Part shown: in pieces, positions 1 to 7,890 of the stretch | Numbering within the stretch: position 1 is the stretch's first letter | Layout: the number at the start of each line of letters is the position of its first letter | DNA from: Alphaproteobacteria bacterium | GTDB taxonomy: Bacteria; Pseudomonadota; Alphaproteobacteria; Puniceispirillales; Puniceispirillaceae | Assembly (NCBI GenBank): GCA_018666135.1 | Contig: JABJAN010000013.1 | Span: 1-37,094, forward strand | Reading direction: 5' to 3' | Length of the DNA: 37,094 bases | Made by a program: the position numbers and the translations under genes | Notes under the pieces: model-generated | Told to the model about the DNA's origin: nothing | Database searches by the model: none | Seen by the model: the letters and a program-made list of their open reading frames with translations, nothing else

Positions 1-22
1 GCCTTTTCCAAAATACAAATAT

Positions 23-47
23 AGCAAAACAACTTCTTGCTTTTTTT
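23..47 (+). terminator. Weak terminator-like hairpin upstream of rpoZ
   Basis: Seen: a 5-bp inverted repeat, AGCAA (23-27) with TTGCT (37-41), separated by a 9-nt loop and running into seven T residues (41-47). This fits a weak intrinsic terminator for a plus-strand gene lying left of the window. The stem is short and A/T-rich, so it may be chance. Confidence 0.35.
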
Positions 48-53
48 AAGTTT

Positions 54-83
54 TTGAGCTATTGTTCGAACTAAATTTATCCT
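54..83 (+). promoter_or_regulatory. Possible sigma70-type promoter for rpoZ-rsh
   Basis: Seen: TTGAGC (54-59) and TATCCT (78-83), each matching four of six consensus bases, 18 nt apart and just upstream of rpoZ. The -10 box lies close to the ribosome binding site, so the leader would be very short. In A/T-rich DNA such matches arise often, so this is only a candidate. Confidence 0.2.
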
Positions 84-105
84 CGTTTCGGAAGTGAGAA
101 TTTTT

Positions 106-519
106 ATGGCACGTGTAACTGTAGAAGATTGCATTGAGAGAATTCCTAATCGGTTTGAATTAGTTCTTACCGCTGGTCAAAGAGCAAGGGCAATCCAAAA
201 AGGTGAGTTGTTAACAATAGATCGTGATAACGACAAAAATCCAGTTGTTGCCTTGCGCGAAATAGCCGCAGAAACCATTGATAGAGATAAGATTCAAGAT
301 GCTATTGTTCGAGGTCTTCAGCGCTTAAACGAGCGTGAAGAAGAAGTTGTAGCTGATGAGGCTGCCCTTGAAGCTAAAAGTGAAATGGATGAGTTTTCTT
401 CGAAATATGAGGCAGATTTATATGGAGAGAATTCTGGAATGCAGGTTGGACATTCAGATGATATTGATTCAACGGGCTTTCAGGATGTTGATATTAACTT
501 GCTCAATAGTGATGACTAG
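106..519 (+). CDS. rpoZ: DNA-directed RNA polymerase subunit omega
   Basis: Omega subunit of RNA polymerase, which helps assemble the beta-prime subunit and in many proteobacteria contributes to ppGpp binding. The product (137 aa) begins with the family-typical [19 protein letters not shown] and continues with the conserved helix around ARAIQKG. An in-frame GTG at 94 would add four residues, but the ATG at 106 gives the canonical N-terminus and has a GGAAG ribosome binding site (90-94). The C-terminal half after about residue 80 is a Glu/Asp-rich, low-complexity tail, longer than in E. coli omega but common in Alphaproteobacteria. It is followed after 38 nt by rsh, so omega and the ppGpp enzyme are probably co-transcribed. 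Confidence 0.96.
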   Translation: MARVTVEDCIERIPNRFELVLTAGQRARAIQKGELLTIDRDNDKNPVVALREIAAETIDRDKIQDAIVRGLQRLNEREEEVVADEAALEAKSEMDEFSSKYEADLYGENSGMQVGHSDDIDSTGFQDVDINLLNSDD

Positions 520-557
520 TCTGCCATCTCTCACTGAGACACTTTAGGGGAACTGAA

Positions 558-2726
558 TTGGCAGTTTCTGCTGTAACAGATACTTCTTTAGATAACGCGT
601 TTAGTAACCTTCTGAACAGAATTAGATCCTATAATCCTTTTGTTGATGTAGATAGGTTATCCTTAGCTTATGAGCTTGGAAAAAAAGCGCATAATGGTCA
701 GTTTAGAGCATCTGGTCATGCCTATTTCACCCACCCCATTGCAGTTGGTCATTTGTTAGCAGATATGCATCTGGATACAGATACAATTATCACCGCACTT
801 CTCCATGATACCGTCGAGGATTGCGATATAACTTTGGATGATATCTCTAGTAGGTTTGGAGATGAAGTCGCCAGCCTAGTAAATGGTGTTACCAAATTAA
901 GCCGCATTGAAAATCAATCACCAGATATGAGGCAGGCTGAAAATTTTCGAAAATTAATGGTTGCAATCAGCCAAGATATTCGGGTTCTGCTGGTAAAATT
1001 AGCAGATCGATTGCATAATATGCAAACCATAGATTCCATCGCGCGCTTAGAAAAAAAAGAAAGAATTGCTAGAGAAACAATTGAAATATTTGCGCCTTTG
1101 GCAGAGCGACTTGGTATTACTCAGTTTCAATCCGAACTTGAGGATATCTCATTTAGTATTTTATACCCTGAAATGCGTGAGTCCATTCAAAACAGGCTTG
1201 AATTTCTAGCGGCTGAATCAGAAAATGTAATTCCAAGAATTTGCTTGGAGTTACAGACACTTATTTCAGATAATGGCATAGAATGCCAAGTTACAGGTAG
1301 ACGAAAATCAGCATATTCTATTTGGCGCAAAATGCAACATCGACAGATGGGCATGGACCAGTTAGCAGATATTATGGCATTTAGACTGATTGTTTCTTCA
1401 ATTCCTCAATGTTATGAAGCACTTGGCATCGTTCATACACATTTTCCAATGGTCATGGGCAGAATGAAGGATTATATTTCGACGCCAAAAAGAAATGGAT
1501 ATAGATCTATTCATACTGGCGTTATTGGGCCTCTTAATAGACGTATTGAAATTCAATTACGAACTGCAGATATGCATGATTTGGCTGAGCGAGGCGTGGC
1601 TGCTCATTGGGATTATAAATCTGGTCGCTCTGTTAGCTCTGAGGATTCATTTGGATGGGTTCAAGAATTAGTGAGCCTGATTGAGATGAATAGTGGGGAT
1701 GACGAGTTTTTAGAATATACCAAAATGGATATGTATTCTGATCAAGTTTTTTGTTTTACCCCTCGTGGAGATCTCATCAGTCTCCCGGCGGGTGCAACCG
1801 CAGTAGATTTTGCTTTTGCAGTTCACTCTAAAGTAGGTCGCCATTGTTGCGGTGTCGAAATTAATGGAAAAAACAGGCAATTAGCATCAGAGTTAAAAAA
1901 TGGGGACCAAGTCCTTATCAAAACAGAACCAGAAGCTAAACCAATAGCTGAATGGGAAGAATTTGTTGCTACTGGCAGGGCACGTTCTGCGATTAGACGA
2001 TTTATCCGTGAAGAACATATTATAGAATTTAGCAGAGTTGGAAGAGCCCTATTAGAAAAGGAATATAGATTTCATAATGTCGCTTTACAAGAATCTGCCA
2101 TAAAATCCTCTCTTAACGCTTTTAAGGTGTCTAGGTCAGAAGAATTATTTGCAATGATAGCAGAAGGTAAAGTTACTGTTTCTGAAGTTATCAATAGACT
2201 AAACCCAGAATTAGGTAATGTGGTAAAACCAGCTGATGTAAAAGACACTTCTATTCAAAAAAAGAAAAAAGATAGCTCAGATACGTTTAATATATCTGGG
2301 ATGAATCCTGGTATGGCGTTGCATATTGCTAATTGCTGCCATCCTGTGCCTGGGGATAAAATAATAGGGATTTTAACCACAGGTAAAGGATTAACTATTC
2401 ATGCAAGAGAATGCATTACCCTTTCTAAATTTACAGATGTTCCAGAATTATGGGTTAAAGTTGATTGGAAGCGAAATGACAAAAAATGGGTTGCTGGAAG
2501 AATACAAGTAACTTTGCTAAATGAAACAGGAGCTCTTGCCGCACTTACCACCATCATCGCCCAACAAGCAGGCAATATTTCTTATATTCAATTTACTAAA
2601 AGAACAGCAGATTTTTTTACGCTCCTTCTTGATGTGGATGTAGCTAATTTGTCGCAATTGAAATCTATCATGTCGGTAGTTAGAACGAATCAGTATGTTG
2701 AATCTGTTGAACGGGTATTAATGTAG
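558..2726 (+). CDS. spoT: Bifunctional (p)ppGpp synthetase/hydrolase (Rsh)
   Basis: RelA/SpoT homologue that makes and degrades the alarmone (p)ppGpp in the cytoplasm. Domains in order: HD hydrolase (about 30-190, with His59 and the HD..ED motif at 83-84/87-88, so hydrolase looks active); synthetase (about 240-360) with R302-M-K-D305, the RxKD loop of bifunctional enzymes rather than the ExDD of RelA, and GYRSIHT after it; TGS (about 396-455); the Cys-Cys-His-Pro motif of the zinc-finger region; and a C-terminal ACT domain (about 650-722). Length 722 aa is normal for an alphaproteobacterial Rsh. Translation starts at TTG 558, supported by AGGGGAA (546-552). It may be named rsh, relA or spoT; single-copy status cannot be judged from this window. 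Confidence 0.96.
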   Translation: MAVSAVTDTSLDNAFSNLLNRIRSYNPFVDVDRLSLAYELGKKAHNGQFRASGHAYFTHPIAVGHLLADMHLDTDTIITALLHDTVEDCDITLDDISSRFGDEVASLVNGVTKLSRIENQSPDMRQAENFRKLMVAISQDIRVLLVKLADRLHNMQTIDSIARLEKKERIARETIEIFAPLAERLGITQFQSELEDISFSILYPEMRESIQNRLEFLAAESENVIPRICLELQTLISDNGIECQVTGRRKSAYSIWRKMQHRQMGMDQLADIMAFRLIVSSIPQCYEALGIVHTHFPMVMGRMKDYISTPKRNGYRSIHTGVIGPLNRRIEIQLRTADMHDLAERGVAAHWDYKSGRSVSSEDSFGWVQELVSLIEMNSGDDEFLEYTKMDMYSDQVFCFTPRGDLISLPAGATAVDFAFAVHSKVGRHCCGVEINGKNRQLASELKNGDQVLIKTEPEAKPIAEWEEFVATGRARSAIRRFIREEHIIEFSRVGRALLEKEYRFHNVALQESAIKSSLNAFKVSRSEELFAMIAEGKVTVSEVINRLNPELGNVVKPADVKDTSIQKKKKDSSDTFNISGMNPGMALHIANCCHPVPGDKIIGILTTGKGLTIHARECITLSKFTDVPELWVKVDWKRNDKKWVAGRIQVTLLNETGALAALTTIIAQQAGNISYIQFTKRTADFFTLLLDVDVANLSQLKSIMSVVRTNQYVESVERVLM

Positions 2727-2755
2727 ACAGTAAATTTTTGTGGTGAGGCAATCAG

Positions 2756-3277
2756 ATGTTATTTAAACGCAGAAATGCATTGCCATTTTTAGATAAGCTT
2801 TTGAATTTGGTGCGTCCTAGAAAAGGGTATATGCGCGCGATAGAATATCTAAAAAAACGTTTTTATCGTATGACAGAGTCAAATTATTCCATGGCGATGG
2901 GGTTTACTTGCGGTGCCATATTAAGTTTTACGCCATTTGTTGGGTTTCATTTTATTATAGCAGGGTTCATAGCCTATTTAATAAATGCCAGCATTTTTAT
3001 GGCTGCACTTGGAACCTTGGTTGGTAACCCATGGACTTTTCCTTTGATGTGGTGGGGAAGTCTAAAAATTGGTAACCTAGCCCTAAGCAATTTGGGATAT
3101 TCAATTTTTACAAATAATGTCGAGGTGAATAATATTTTCTCAGACATCTATTCTATAATGATCCCATGGATTGTTGGGTCTTTTATTATTTCCCTAATTT
3201 TAGGTCCTCTTATATATTTAACAGTTTATTGGACAATAAAAATTTTAAGGGCAAGATTTAATAAAAAACAAAAGTGA
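2756..3277 (+). CDS. DUF2062 family membrane protein
   Basis: Small integral membrane protein (173 aa) of the DUF2062 family; the biochemical function is unknown. A basic N-terminus (residues 1-45) is followed by hydrophobic segments at about 47-75 and 78-110, containing the family-typical GNPWTFPLMW, and a C-terminal pair of hydrophobic stretches at about 128-165, ending in a basic tail. GTGAGG just upstream of ATG 2756 is a reasonable ribosome binding site. It sits 29 nt after rsh; a DUF2062 gene in the rsh-pdxJ-acpS neighbourhood is commonly seen in Alphaproteobacteria, but what it does for the stringent response or the membrane is not known. Confidence 0.85.
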   Translation: MLFKRRNALPFLDKLLNLVRPRKGYMRAIEYLKKRFYRMTESNYSMAMGFTCGAILSFTPFVGFHFIIAGFIAYLINASIFMAALGTLVGNPWTFPLMWWGSLKIGNLALSNLGYSIFTNNVEVNNIFSDIYSIMIPWIVGSFIISLILGPLIYLTVYWTIKILRARFNKKQK

Positions 3278-3403
3278 TAAATTTTAATCACAGAACTTAA
3301 AATATAGTGTAATGGGTGTAAAAATATAATTCGTCTGAATTTATGACTATTGGCTTTGTTTCTGGGATGATTTTTTTGGTAGCTATTTATTGTTAGGCGG
3401 TGT

Positions 3404-3410
3404 CGGAGGT
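3404..3410 (+). promoter_or_regulatory. Ribosome binding site fixing the pdxJ start
   Basis: CGGAGGT lies six nt before ATG 3417. This strong Shine-Dalgarno match selects ATG 3417 over the in-frame TTG at 3390, which has no such site and would add nine non-conserved residues. Confidence 0.75.
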
Positions 3411-3416
3411 ATCTAT

Positions 3417-4157
3417 ATGAGTGATTTAATGGCAAGAAAAATTAGATTAGGGGTAAATATAGACCATATTGCAACCTTGCGTAATGCACGAGGAGGCTTG
3501 CATCCAGATCCTGTTCGCGCTGCCAAAATTGTTGAGGCATCTGGCGCAGATGGCATAACGATACATTTGCGAGAAGATAGAAGACACATTAGAGATCAAG
3601 ATGTAAGAGATATTATTAGCTTATCTTCCCTACCAGTGAATCTTGAAATGGCAGCTAGCAGTGAGATGCTTTCAATTGCCTGTGAAGTAAAACCCAATGC
3701 GGTATGTATTGTACCTGAAAATAGAATAGAAATAACAACAGAAGGAGGGTTGGCAGTAGCATCCCAGCAACAAAAGCTTTTGCCAATCATTCAGGAACTG
3801 AAAAAAAATAATATTCGAATATCCCTTTTTATTGATCCACATATTCAAGAAATAGAGGCTGCAGCACAATTAGGAGCAGATATCGTAGAATTTCACACTG
3901 GTAAATATTGTGATACCATGGGAATGCGTCAAGAAGAAGAATTAGGTAAATTGAAAAACGCCTCAAAACGTGCAGACTCCATGGGCATCGAAGTTCATGC
4001 TGGACATGGTTTGAGCTTTGACAATGTTGTCAGTATCGCGGCAATCCCAGAAGTAAAAGAATTAAATATTGGGCATTTTATTATTGGTGAGGCTGTTTTT
4101 TCTGGTCTTTCAAATGTAATACAAGAAATGCGTGATTTAATAACCAAACCCGCATGA
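3417..4157 (+). CDS. pdxJ: Pyridoxine 5'-phosphate synthase
   Basis: TIM-barrel enzyme that condenses 1-deoxy-D-xylulose 5-phosphate with 3-amino-1-hydroxyacetone 1-phosphate to pyridoxine 5'-phosphate, the ring-closing step of DXP-dependent vitamin B6 synthesis. The 246-aa product has the family signatures LGVNIDHIATLRNARGG near the N-terminus, DGITIHLREDRRHI, the NLEMA strand, IVEFHTGKYC and HAGHGL, followed by a GHFIIGEA phosphate-binding region. Normal length. The stop codon is inside the first unit of a 19-bp tandem repeat. Followed by acpS, as in many proteobacteria (the pdxJ-acpS pair), but with an unusually long spacer here because of that repeat. Confidence 0.96.
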   Translation: MSDLMARKIRLGVNIDHIATLRNARGGLHPDPVRAAKIVEASGADGITIHLREDRRHIRDQDVRDIISLSSLPVNLEMAASSEMLSIACEVKPNAVCIVPENRIEITTEGGLAVASQQQKLLPIIQELKKNNIRISLFIDPHIQEIEAAAQLGADIVEFHTGKYCDTMGMRQEEELGKLKNASKRADSMGIEVHAGHGLSFDNVVSIAAIPEVKELNIGHFIIGEAVFSGLSNVIQEMRDLITKPA

Positions 4158-4218
4158 TATTACCAAACCCGCATGATATTACCAAACCCGCATGATATTA
4201 CCAAACCCGCATGATATT
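4143..4218 (+). repeat. Four perfect tandem copies of a 19-bp unit at the pdxJ 3' end
   Basis: The 19-bp unit ACCAAACCCGCATGATATT occurs four times head to tail without mismatch (4143-4161, 4162-4180, 4181-4199, 4200-4218). Copy 1 encodes the last residues and TGA stop of pdxJ (4155-4157); the other three are non-coding. The perfect identity suggests recent expansion by slippage or unequal exchange. Too short and spacer-less for CRISPR. Confidence 0.97.
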
Positions 4219-4225
4219 AATTGAA

Positions 4226-4231
4226 TATAAT
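4226..4231 (+). promoter_or_regulatory. Candidate -10 box upstream of acpS
   Basis: A perfect TATAAT lies 8 nt beyond the tandem repeat and 50 nt before the acpS start. No good -35 box is visible; the -35 position would fall inside the last repeat copy. An acpS-lepB-rnc promoter here is possible but unproven in this A/T-rich sequence. Confidence 0.3.
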
Positions 4232-4280
4232 AAAAAACAACTAGCACATTCCGAGTAGATTTATTGATAAGAGATATGGC

Positions 4281-4688
4281 TTGATTTTAGGTATTGGAAC
4301 AGATTTATGTGATATTCGTCGGATTGAAAAGATACGCACCCGTTATCAATCAAGCTTCGATAATAAAATATTAACACAAAGAGAACAAGAAGAGCTAATC
4401 CATCGGTCCGATAAAAATGCTTATGTTGCAAAACGCTTTGCTGCTAAAGAAGCGATTTATAAAGCTTTTCAATTTACAGACCAAGATAAAATTGGTTGGC
4501 AGGATGCTGAAATTTTAAATTCAGGTAATAAAGGGGCACCAGTGGTAAGTCTTTATGCGAATTGTTTGAACAAATTTAACCAGCAGTTGGCAGTTGCTCA
4601 AACAGGTGCTATTCATCTTTCTTTAACAGATGAATATCCATATGTTATGGCATATGTAATTATCGAAAAAAATACAAACAGCATATAG
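4281..4688 (+). CDS. acpS: Holo-[acyl-carrier-protein] synthase
   Basis: Transfers the 4'-phosphopantetheine arm of CoA to the serine of apo-acyl carrier protein, activating it for fatty acid and lipid A acyl synthesis. The 135-aa product opens with MILGIGTDLCDIRRIE (metal ligand Asp8) and carries RFAAKEAIYKAF with the second metal ligand Glu57, both diagnostic of AcpS-type phosphopantetheinyl transferases. The start is TTG 4281, which places the conserved ILGIGTD correctly; only a weak AAGAGA ribosome binding site precedes it, and the nearby ATG 4276 is out of frame and stops immediately. Next gene lepB begins 34 nt later. Confidence 0.94.
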   Translation: MILGIGTDLCDIRRIEKIRTRYQSSFDNKILTQREQEELIHRSDKNAYVAKRFAAKEAIYKAFQFTDQDKIGWQDAEILNSGNKGAPVVSLYANCLNKFNQQLAVAQTGAIHLSLTDEYPYVMAYVIIEKNTNSI

Positions 4689-4722
4689 CAGCGCTCTATT
4701 TTAATATGAGGGAAGTGAATTG

Positions 4723-5496
4723 ATGGCTCCTAAAAATTCTGATTATAAGTCTTCGCAAAGGGATTCTATAAAAAAGAATTCTGGCATTGGTGAAACAATA
4801 AGAATGATACTTATTGCAGGCATTGTTGCGTTGTCTTTTCGTTCTCTTGTAGCAGAACCTTTTAATATTCCGTCAGGGTCAATGATCCCAACATTACTAG
4901 TTGGTGATTATTTGTTTGTTTCTAAATATGCGTATGGATATTCGAAATACTCTTTTCCATTTGCAATGGCTCCTATCAAAGGCAGGATAGCATCAAGCTT
5001 GCCAGAGCGGGGAGAGGTCGTTGTGTTTAGACTTCCCTCAGATGTGTCTCTTGATTATATAAAGCGAGTAGTTGGTCTGCCAGGAGATAAAATACAGGTT
5101 ATTGATGGTATTCTTCATATTAATGGTGCGGCTGTGTCTAGACGGCAAATAGGGGAGGTCGATGTAACTAACGGTTTTTCTACTATTCGTGCTATTTTAT
5201 ATGAAGAGATTTTTCCCAATGGTCATACCCATGTGATTGAAGAATTCAGAGATGACTTAACATTTGATAATACCCCCTTATATATAGTCCCAGAGGGGCA
5301 TTTATTTATGATGGGTGATAATAGAGATAATTCACGTGATAGTAGAAGCCAGGGCGTAGGCTTTGTCCCAGTTGAAAATCTGATTGGTCGTGCAGAATTT
5401 TTGTTTTTTAGTCACAACAACTCCTCCAGCCTATTTGAAATTTGGAAATGGCCATTGGCGATAAGGTATAACCGCATAGGACAGGGTATTCATTAA
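4723..5496 (+). CDS. lepB: Signal peptidase I
   Basis: Inner-membrane serine protease that removes signal peptides from exported proteins, with its active site facing the periplasm. The 257-aa product has one N-terminal membrane segment (about 26-44), then the nucleophile box PSGSMIPT with Ser53, the general-base region DYIKRVVGLPGD with Lys114, and the conserved GDNRDNSRDSRS near the C-terminus. ATG 4723 is preferred to the adjacent TTG 4720 because GAGGGAAG (4708-4715) is well spaced from it. The stop TAA overlaps the rnc ATG by one base (TAATG), implying translational coupling; lepB-rnc-era is a classical cluster. Confidence 0.96.
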   Translation: MAPKNSDYKSSQRDSIKKNSGIGETIRMILIAGIVALSFRSLVAEPFNIPSGSMIPTLLVGDYLFVSKYAYGYSKYSFPFAMAPIKGRIASSLPERGEVVVFRLPSDVSLDYIKRVVGLPGDKIQVIDGILHINGAAVSRRQIGEVDVTNGFSTIRAILYEEIFPNGHTHVIEEFRDDLTFDNTPLYIVPEGHLFMMGDNRDNSRDSRSQGVGFVPVENLIGRAEFLFFSHNNSSSLFEIWKWPLAIRYNRIGQGIH

Positions 5497-6170
5497 TGAA
5501 TTCTGGAACGCTGGAGTCGTTACAAACTATCTTGGGATATCAATTTAACACCCCATCTTTATTGCTACAGGCACTTGCACATAGAAGTGTGTTTACTTCT
5601 AACGCCTCTTATGAACGGCTTGAATTTTTAGGAGATAGAGTACTTGGACTAATATTGGCAAGGCACTTATTTTTAGAATTTAAAACAGATGATCAGGGCA
5701 AGCTAACAAAACGATTTCATGCACAAGCACAACAATCCAGATTATATGAAATTGCGCTAAAAATTGAATTACAAAAATACATTATTGCAGAAAAAGGCAC
5801 AGACCTTACAACACAGCCATCTATTTTAGCAGATGTGGTGGAATCAGTTATTGCAGCATTATATTTAGATGGGGGTTTAGAAGAAGCAGAGCGCTTTATA
5901 ATTCGCTATTGGGATTGGCAGGGTGATGTTCCTGAAGATATCTTGCATAACCCAAAATCAGCCTTGCAGGAGTGGTCTGAGGCACATGGTCTTGGTCTTC
6001 CATCTTATGAGTTAGTAGAAAAAAAAGGACCAGACCATCTGGCTGAATTTACAACAAAGGTAAAGATTGAAGGGTATCATCCCGCAACAGGGTCTGGTTC
6101 GTCAAAAAAATTATCAGAACAGGACGCTGCAAAACAATTAATGGTATTTTTAACCAAACAGAGTAGTTGA
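5496..6170 (+). CDS. rnc: Ribonuclease III
   Basis: Double-strand-specific endoribonuclease that processes rRNA precursors and some mRNAs. The 224-aa product has an N-terminal endonuclease domain with signature ERLEFLGDRVLGL (Glu40, Glu43, Asp47) and the second acidic cluster LADVVESVIAALYLDGG (Asp113, Glu116), the four-carboxylate metal centre. A C-terminal double-stranded RNA-binding domain spans about 152-222, recognisable from PKSALQEW, YELVEKKGPDH and the GSSKKLSEQDAAKQ helix. Start overlaps the lepB stop by one base. Upstream of era, as in most proteobacteria. Confidence 0.97.
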   Translation: MNSGTLESLQTILGYQFNTPSLLLQALAHRSVFTSNASYERLEFLGDRVLGLILARHLFLEFKTDDQGKLTKRFHAQAQQSRLYEIALKIELQKYIIAEKGTDLTTQPSILADVVESVIAALYLDGGLEEAERFIIRYWDWQGDVPEDILHNPKSALQEWSEAHGLGLPSYELVEKKGPDHLAEFTTKVKIEGYHPATGSGSSKKLSEQDAAKQLMVFLTKQSS

Positions 6171-6177
6171 AATAGTA

Positions 6178-7119
6178 ATGACATCAAACATGGAAACATC
6201 AACTGATACGAATACACGGGCTGGTTTTGCCGCCTTGATTGGTGCGCCAAATGCTGGCAAGTCAACCTTGATGAATTATATTGTAGGTGCCAAGGTTTCC
6301 ATTGTTACGCCTAAAGTTCAGACAACACGTTCTCGGATAAGGGGCATTGCTATGGCAGGTAATTCACAAATTATATTTGTCGATACCCCAGGCATTTTCA
6401 AGCCAAAAAGAAGATTAGACAGGGCGATGGTTCATGCAGCTTGGCAGGGAACAGATGAAGCAGATGTCACCTTGTTACTTCATGATTGCGCTCGTGCCAC
6501 GATAGATGAAGACACACACTCTATTGTAAAACAAATTATTAAGATTAAACAGGAATTTCCAAAAAGAAAATTTGCGTTAATTTTAAATAAAATTGACTTA
6601 ACAAAGCCAGAATCTTTATTAGGAAGAGCAGAGGAATTATCACAAATGCTTGAATTTGAAAAAGTGTTTATGATATCTGCAGAAAAAGGCAAGGGGATTG
6701 AAGACCTTGTTAGTTGGCTTGCTAATCAGATGCCACAAAGCCCGTTTCTTTTTGATCCAGAGGATTTGTCAGACTTGCCTCAGAGGCAATTAGCAGCTGA
6801 AATATTGCGTGAAAAATTATACTTAAATCTGCACCAAGAATTACCCTATCAGCTTACTGTTGAAACAGATAGTTGGCAGGAAAAAGAAGATGGAAGCGCT
6901 GAGATATATACAAGTATTTATGTCTCAAGAGAAGGGCATCGTGGCATTGTTTTAGGAAAAAAAGGACAATCAATGAAGCGAATTGGTCAGTCTGCTCGAA
7001 TGGAACTAGAATCTATGTTTGAAAGAAGAATTCATTTATTTACGCATGTTAAATTCCGTAAAGACTGGATGAATGACCCAGACCGCTATCGCAATTGGGA
7101 CTTAGAATTTGATGCCTGA
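6178..7119 (+). CDS. era: GTPase Era
   Basis: Ras-like GTPase that binds the 3' end of 16S rRNA and assists 30S subunit assembly. The GTPase domain has G1 GAPNAGKST (22-30), G3 DTPG (69-72) and G4 NKID (137-140); a C-terminal KH RNA-binding domain contains the GHRGIVLGKKGQSMKRIG loop. Length 313 aa is normal. The start is uncertain: ATG 6178 and ATG 6190 are both in frame, neither with a strong ribosome binding site, and the first 14 residues are a poorly conserved Thr/Asn-rich leader. The 3' end overlaps the recO start by 8 nt. Confidence 0.96.
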   Translation: MTSNMETSTDTNTRAGFAALIGAPNAGKSTLMNYIVGAKVSIVTPKVQTTRSRIRGIAMAGNSQIIFVDTPGIFKPKRRLDRAMVHAAWQGTDEADVTLLLHDCARATIDEDTHSIVKQIIKIKQEFPKRKFALILNKIDLTKPESLLGRAEELSQMLEFEKVFMISAEKGKGIEDLVSWLANQMPQSPFLFDPEDLSDLPQRQLAAEILREKLYLNLHQELPYQLTVETDSWQEKEDGSAEIYTSIYVSREGHRGIVLGKKGQSMKRIGQSARMELESMFERRIHLFTHVKFRKDWMNDPDRYRNWDLEFDA

Positions 7120-7846
7120 TTGGCAAGATGACGGCATTATTCTTAGTAGTAGGGCATATGCTGAGTTGCATAGTATCACTACTGTTTTAACAAAAGAGCA
7201 TGGGCGTCATGCAGGGTTGGTACAGGCAGGACAATCAAACAAGAAACGCTCGACATTGCAGCCAGGGTGTTTGGTAGATGTGCAATGGCGGGCAAGGTTA
7301 GATGAGCAGCTTGGCACTTTCAAGCTAGAGCTTTCTAAAAATTATTCTGCGGCATTAATAGACACCCCTATAAGGCTTGCCGCATTATCTAGTATGTGTA
7401 GTTTGCTTGAAACCTGTTTGCCAGAGCGTGAACCACAGCCTTCATTATGGCAAGCAACAACAGCCCTTTTACAAATATTATCACTCTCTGAAAAAGAGCA
7501 GGAATGGCTGAATTTTTTTATTAAATGGGAATTGGGATTGTTACAGGAATTAGGGTTTGCATTAAATTTAGAAAAATGTGGTGTCACAGGCACAGAAGAA
7601 AATTTAGCGTTTGTTAGCCCTAAATCTGGAAATGCGATCAGTAAGTTAGCAGCTGGTAGCTATGCTGACAGGCTTTTGTTGCTTCCAATGTGTCTTGGAG
7701 GTCATGAATTAATTGATAACGAGCTTACAGGCGGAATAAAAATAACAGGTCATTTTTTACGAAAACACATCTATTTTCCGCTTGATAAAGACCTTCCATC
7801 AGCAAGAGAGAGACTAGCAAATATGGTAGAATCATCTAATTGGTAA
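7112..7846 (+). CDS. recO: DNA repair protein RecO
   Basis: RecFOR-pathway mediator that helps load RecA on SSB-coated single-stranded DNA. The 244-aa product has an N-terminal OB-fold (about 1-80: WQDDGIILSSRAYAE, then HAGLVQAG) and an all-helical C-terminal domain with the alphaproteobacterial CGVTG...AFVSPKSG segment. Only one of the four zinc-finger cysteines of Gram-positive RecO is visible at that point, so it probably does not bind zinc there. ATG 7112 lies inside the end of era (ATGCCTGA overlap), making coupled translation likely; an in-frame TTG at 7109 adds one Met and is less likely. Confidence 0.92.
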   Translation: MPDWQDDGIILSSRAYAELHSITTVLTKEHGRHAGLVQAGQSNKKRSTLQPGCLVDVQWRARLDEQLGTFKLELSKNYSAALIDTPIRLAALSSMCSLLETCLPEREPQPSLWQATTALLQILSLSEKEQEWLNFFIKWELGLLQELGFALNLEKCGVTGTEENLAFVSPKSGNAISKLAAGSYADRLLLLPMCLGGHELIDNELTGGIKITGHFLRKHIYFPLDKDLPSARERLANMVESSNW

Positions 7847-7890
7847 CCCAATATATTGTAATTTAATACAGATAACGCTATCAAGTTAAT

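Noticed and set aside
94-105. Upstream GTG start for rpoZ.
   Set aside because: It overlaps the ribosome binding site of ATG 106, and the added residues are not part of the conserved omega N-terminus.
4143-4218. The 19-bp repeats considered as a small CRISPR array or an attachment site.
   Set aside because: Units are directly adjacent with no spacers, shorter than CRISPR repeats, and no cas, integrase or transposase gene is nearby.
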